From SCUN01 sp964343975 (lineage in GTDB: Bacteria; Acidobacteriota; Vicinamibacteria; Vicinamibacterales; SCN-69-37): a stretch of DNA of 6,632 bases. Position 1 is the first letter of the stretch, and each line of letters starts with the position of its first letter. The stretch is taken from assembly GCA_964343975.1 (NCBI GenBank), contig CAYFLU010000183.1, positions 1-6,632 on the forward strand, in the 5' to 3' direction. The position numbers were made by a program, and so were the translations under genes. Of the stretch, positions 6,086-6,632 are shown in pieces. A model generated the notes under the pieces. That model was not told where the DNA came from, did not search any database, and worked only from the letters and a program-made list of their open reading frames with translations.

Positions 6086-6632
6086 CGCCGTCGATCCGCG
6101 CGGTCGCCGCACGCACGCTCCTGGCCGTGCACAGCGGCCGCGCCACGCTGGCCGCGGAACTCGACCGTGCGCGCCGCGAGTTCGCCGACGATCGCGATCG
6201 CGGCCTGCTGATGGAACTCTGCGCCGGCACGTTGCGCTGGCGCGGCGCGCTCGACGCCATGCTCACGCGGGTGGCCACGCGGCCGCTCGGCGAAGTGCAC
6301 GAGACCGTGCTGACCGTGCTCCGCATCGGTGCCTACGAACTCACGCACCTCACGCGCGTCCCCGCACACGCCGCCATCAACGAAGCCGTCGAGGCCGCGC
6401 GCACGCTGCGGCAGGCGCGGGCCGCGGGCTTCGTCAACGCCGTGCTGCGCAACCTGCAACGGGCGGGCGCGAACACGGGACTGCCTGCGCGGCCGGCCGA
6501 TGACGATCACGACCAGTGGCTCGCGTATCTCACGACGACGCTGTCGCATCCGCGGTGGCTGGCGGCGCGCTATCTCGCGCGCGTGGGTCCGGCCGGTGCC
6601 GAGGCGTGGTGCCGCTACAACAACACGGTGCC
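6082..6632 (+). CDS. rsmB: 16S rRNA m5C methyltransferase RsmB, N-terminal part, cut by the window edge
   Basis: By family, RsmB methylates C967 of 16S rRNA (E. coli numbering) using S-adenosylmethionine. Here 183 complete codons are present before the right edge. Reading from GTG 6082 gives a NusB-like RNA-binding domain: VTPSIRAVAARTLLAV at the start, VPAHAAINEAVEAAR at 93-107 and GFVNAVLRNL at 116-125, the typical core of this domain. It is followed by LSHPRWLAARYL (154-165) and the NNTVP segment (180 onward) that opens the methyltransferase half. The SAM-binding motifs and catalytic cysteines lie outside the window, so activity cannot be confirmed. The GTG overlaps the fmt stop as GTGA and has no Shine-Dalgarno sequence of its own, which points to translational coupling. 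The def-fmt-rsmB order is a classic bacterial arrangement, which supports the identification. NusB itself is excluded because the reading frame continues past the NusB-like domain into the methyltransferase linker. Confidence 0.93.
   Translation, partial: MTPSIRAVAARTLLAVHSGRATLAAELDRARREFADDRDRGLLMELCAGTLRWRGALDAMLTRVATRPLGEVHETVLTVLRIGAYELTHLTRVPAHAAINEAVEAARTLRQARAAGFVNAVLRNLQRAGANTGLPARPADDDHDQWLAYLTTTLSHPRWLAARYLARVGPAGAEAWCRYNNTV

Overview
The window is a GC-rich bacterial chromosome segment with tightly packed genes, no RNA genes, no mobile elements and no gap above about 115 bases. Two transcription units diverge from a short intergenic region at about 3309-3423. Every gene I could identify belongs to a known family. 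The least ordinary parts are the large sigma-54 activator on the left and the small divergent control region.

Left arm, minus strand: a roughly 1,020-residue sigma-54-dependent transcriptional activator (249-3308) is followed after 27 bases by the start of a DppB/OppB-type peptide ABC transporter permease (221 down to 1, cut by the window edge). The activator has complete AAA+ and Fis-type DNA-binding regions. Its very long N-terminal part looks like several degenerate sensory modules: a kinase-N-lobe-like segment, a P-loop-like segment without the Walker lysine, helical TPR-like repeats and a GAF-like segment. Its position suggests control of the transporter genes that start at the left edge.

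Right arm, plus strand: aroC (chorismate synthase), def (peptide deformylase), fmt (methionyl-tRNA formyltransferase) and the 5' part of rsmB (16S rRNA m5C methyltransferase) form a compact operon. aroC/def and fmt/rsmB overlap by 4 bases (GTGA), and def and fmt are 2 bases apart. Fmt adds the formyl group to initiator Met-tRNA, Def removes it from nascent proteins, and RsmB modifies the 16S rRNA. AroC makes chorismate, the precursor of aromatic amino acids and, through p-aminobenzoate, of the folate cofactor that Fmt uses.

The divergent region holds a perfect 16-base inverted repeat, a TAGAAT -10-like hexamer ending only 10 bases before the aroC ATG (a possible leaderless or near-leaderless transcript), and a 7-base direct repeat with one-helical-turn spacing near the start of the activator.

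Organism: the high GC, the Fis-type sigma-54 activator with a long repeat-rich N-terminus beside a peptide transporter, and the aroC-def-fmt-rsmB order are compatible with Acidobacteriota (Vicinamibacteria-like) or Gemmatimonadota. This is a guess from general impression; nothing in the window settles the phylum.
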